DNA of 64,000 nucleotides from Hedera helix (taxonomy: Eukaryota; Streptophyta; Magnoliopsida; Apiales; Araliaceae), in NCBI GenBank assembly GCA_947179155.2, contig OX359275.1, positions 40,582,898 through 40,646,897 on the forward strand, in the 5' to 3' direction. The notes under the pieces are model-generated. The model worked only from the letters and a program-made list of their open reading frames with translations. It was not told the DNA's origin and did not search any database. The position numbers and the translations under genes are program-made. This document shows positions 61,773-64,000 of this stretch, piece by piece (positions within the stretch are counted from its first letter, which is position 1; the number at the start of each line of letters is the position of its first letter).

Positions 61773-64000
61773 CTTGGCAGCTTTTAAGATATTTCTACCT
61801 CTGAGATCTCAATTCCCAGCTTCAATTAATTCAGGAAATTCACCACATATGCTCAGAAAAAAGCTATAGAAGTAAAATTTCCCCGAAAGAAACGGAACTA
61901 ATAAATCTCCTAGTATGACCGAATCTTTTCCTAAACCCAAAACAAAGGGGAGAGAGAGAGAGAGAGAGGAGAAAGTGAGAGATGAGTAGGGGGTTAAGTG
62001 TAATTTGTTAACAAATTATTGTCGTGAATGGGAAGAGATGAAAAAGAAGAGTTTTGCTTCCTTGCTTGGTAACACAGCCCAAGGACTCCGGGCACAAAGG
62101 GTTGGGCAAGGAGACGCAGCAAATGACAACCCTCTGTGCCTTAATTCTTAATTTGTTTATCAATATAAATATAAATAATATTCCCAAAGTCTCCTACTTT
62201 TTCAGAACCAGAACCCTAGAATCCACAAAAAATCTTTTTTCACCAATGGAGTGGATTTAAGGACCTGTCACAGCAAAAATCATCTCGGCATCAGTTAAAG
62301 ATAATTCCAAATCAACTTATTCGAAAGATGAAGAAAACATATAATACCAAGAGATGAGAACCAGTACCAACAAAGTTGTTCCTTAGTGGCAGTGAAATAA
62401 TACTCGAAAGAAAATTGGTCAACACAAGGAAAGCATCAAAATTAGTACTCCATATGACAGAACCCAGAACAGAACAGACCAAACAAAACACCAAAATCCC
62501 ACCACCACAGAATTGGTAATGTTTAGCTGGAAAACACTACAGCCCCAAAACACCTACCCACGTCATTCTCACAATAAATGCAAGAAATTAAAGATAACCC
62601 AAAAGCAAAAACATGGTTTAAAATCAATTAAAACCCAAATCTAACCAAACCCAGATTAAAATTTCTGCATCCATCTAAACCAAAGAACATATTAGGAGAA
62701 TATACAAATAAATAAATAAATAAACAGAAAGAAAGAAAGAAATTCCAACCTTATTGATCACAAGCCAGAAACAATTAAGAAGCTGTTATTAAACCTACGC
62801 GTGTTAATGCAAAGCATCATACGTACGAAGAGTCAAAAGCAGAGAGTCAGGAACAGAGGAAGAATCAACAGTGACTGAGCAACCGCAGCAGTAGCAAGGA
62901 GTAGTAAACAAGTGTGGAGGGACAAAACAAAGAAGAAAGACCCCACCAGCATTTGGCCATATCGCAAAAATCAGCACACAAAAGAAGCACCCATCAAAAG
63001 ATGAGTTGTCCCTAATCTTTGTTGGCCACTAGAGGAACACTATGTTTTCACAAAAAGCCAGACCCCCTTCAGAATGTTCCAACAGTCTCGCCACTCATCC
63101 CCCCTCTATCTCTCTGTCTTTAAAATCAGCACCGCTGAGCCCACAAAATAGATCACCTTTCTCATCTCTTTTTTCTCCGCCCAGAATCTTACGGATGCGG
63201 TTAGGGTGAACTGGTGAAGCTATAAATTGATCCAGCCATCAATAAATTGATCCAGTCATCAATAAAGTATCGACGTATAGACAGAAAAAATATATTTAAC
63301 TTATATGTTAATATTTTATTAATTTTTAAATTAATTTATAATAAAATTAATTTCATTATAGCCGAATCAAAATCTTACTATATAACTAATTTTTAAGTTT
63401 ATATCTGAGGTTGATCTATAATTAGAGCCGTAAACCCGATTTGACTTGTGTTGTAGCCTGTTCCGCCACAACTTACAGGTTGGGCAGAACAACTTATAAA
63501 TTGTGTTTTATATTATTTAAGGGTTTGGCTGTAATTTATTTTTTAATTTATAAATTAATTTATAAGTGATTTTTTAGTTCAAAAAATAATTTATAAGTCA
63601 TTTTAATATAAATAGATTTGATCAAATATAATATTTTTTTATTTTTATTTTAATAATTTTTATATTTTATTTTAACTTATAAATCATGTTAATCGAACGC
63701 TTTCATATTTTATTTTAACGTAATTTTTAATTTATAAGTTAAAATGGTGTCAACATTTTTATTTATAAATTATTGTTTAAAATGACATAAGTTATTTTAA
63801 ATTTTAATTTATAAGTCATTTTAAAAAGTCATTTGATATTAAGCTAAAACCCGACTCATTTAGGCTCGAATAAGTTTGGGTTTATTTAATATTTAATTAT
63901 TAAATTTTTATTGTTAAATAATAAATTTAAATAAATAGAGTTTAAATTTGAATAGGCTCGCTTTGCTTAAATTGACTCGTGTTTGAGCAACAATCGATTA
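61773..64000 (-). other. Leader and promoter side of the NPY-like gene, then AT-rich DNA
   Basis: On the - strand a CT-rich tract (complement of the GA run at 61,950-61,969) precedes TTTGGGTTTAG, a plausible 3' splice site about 160 bases before the ATG, so a 5' UTR intron is possible. A matching donor might be AAG/GTTGG near 62,750. No TATA box is certain. Beyond 63,200 the sequence is AT-rich, with repeated TTTATAAGT motifs of the kind found in degenerate MITEs; no gene seen. Confidence 0.4.

Overview
This is plant nuclear DNA, most likely from a eudicot; I cannot name the species. The evidence is three genes with plant-type GT-AG introns (one GC-AG), all from plant families, set in AT-rich intergenic DNA full of Ty3/gypsy LTR retrotransposon pieces, MITEs and AT, TAA and TG microsatellites. 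I see no tRNA, rRNA, CRISPR array or bacterial feature.

Layout. Bases 1-16,823 are a complex of Tekay-like Ty3/gypsy retrotransposons: a + strand LTR cut by the window edge (1-2,774), a - strand element with a long intact gag-pol frame but no 3' end (2,775-10,277), and a + strand non-autonomous relative (10,278-16,823). In the last, most of gag is replaced by an unrelated reading frame and most of RT is deleted. The - element sits inside the end of an LTR of the + element. Bases 17,187-23,843 hold a 10-exon gene for a plastid-type CK2 alpha catalytic subunit (CKA4-like). Bases 23,844-51,055 contain no gene I recognise: a LINE remnant, several MITEs, a foldback element with long inverted arms (31,260-36,563) split by a solo LTR with a perfect 5-bp target duplication, and one solo LTR nested in another inside a TAA microsatellite (42,982-48,876). 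Bases 51,056-52,619 hold a 3-exon HOOKLESS1-like N-acetyltransferase. Bases 57,737-61,772 (- strand) hold a 4-exon NPY-type BTB/NPH3 protein. The right end is the leader and promoter side of that gene plus AT-rich DNA.

How the genes relate. CK2 alpha is a constitutive Ser/Thr kinase. HLS1-like and NPY-like proteins both act in auxin-related growth (apical hook and organ formation). From memory, the same neighbours occur together in Arabidopsis (CKA4, an HLS1 homologue and NPY4 as consecutive genes; CKA1, an HLS1 homologue and NPY3 close together; HLS1 next to NPY5), so the trio looks like an old syntenic block, here stretched by about 27 kb of transposons between the kinase and acetyltransferase genes.

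The strongest unusual signals are: (1) a 280-bp segment with GT...AG ends and a branch-point-like site in the leader of one LTR copy, precisely absent from sister LTRs, as if it were a removable intron; (2) a retroelement whose gag has been exchanged for an unrelated open frame; (3) a foldback element whose intact arm preserves the empty site of the LTR inserted in its other arm; (4) the unresolved LTR rearrangement at 2,774/2,775.
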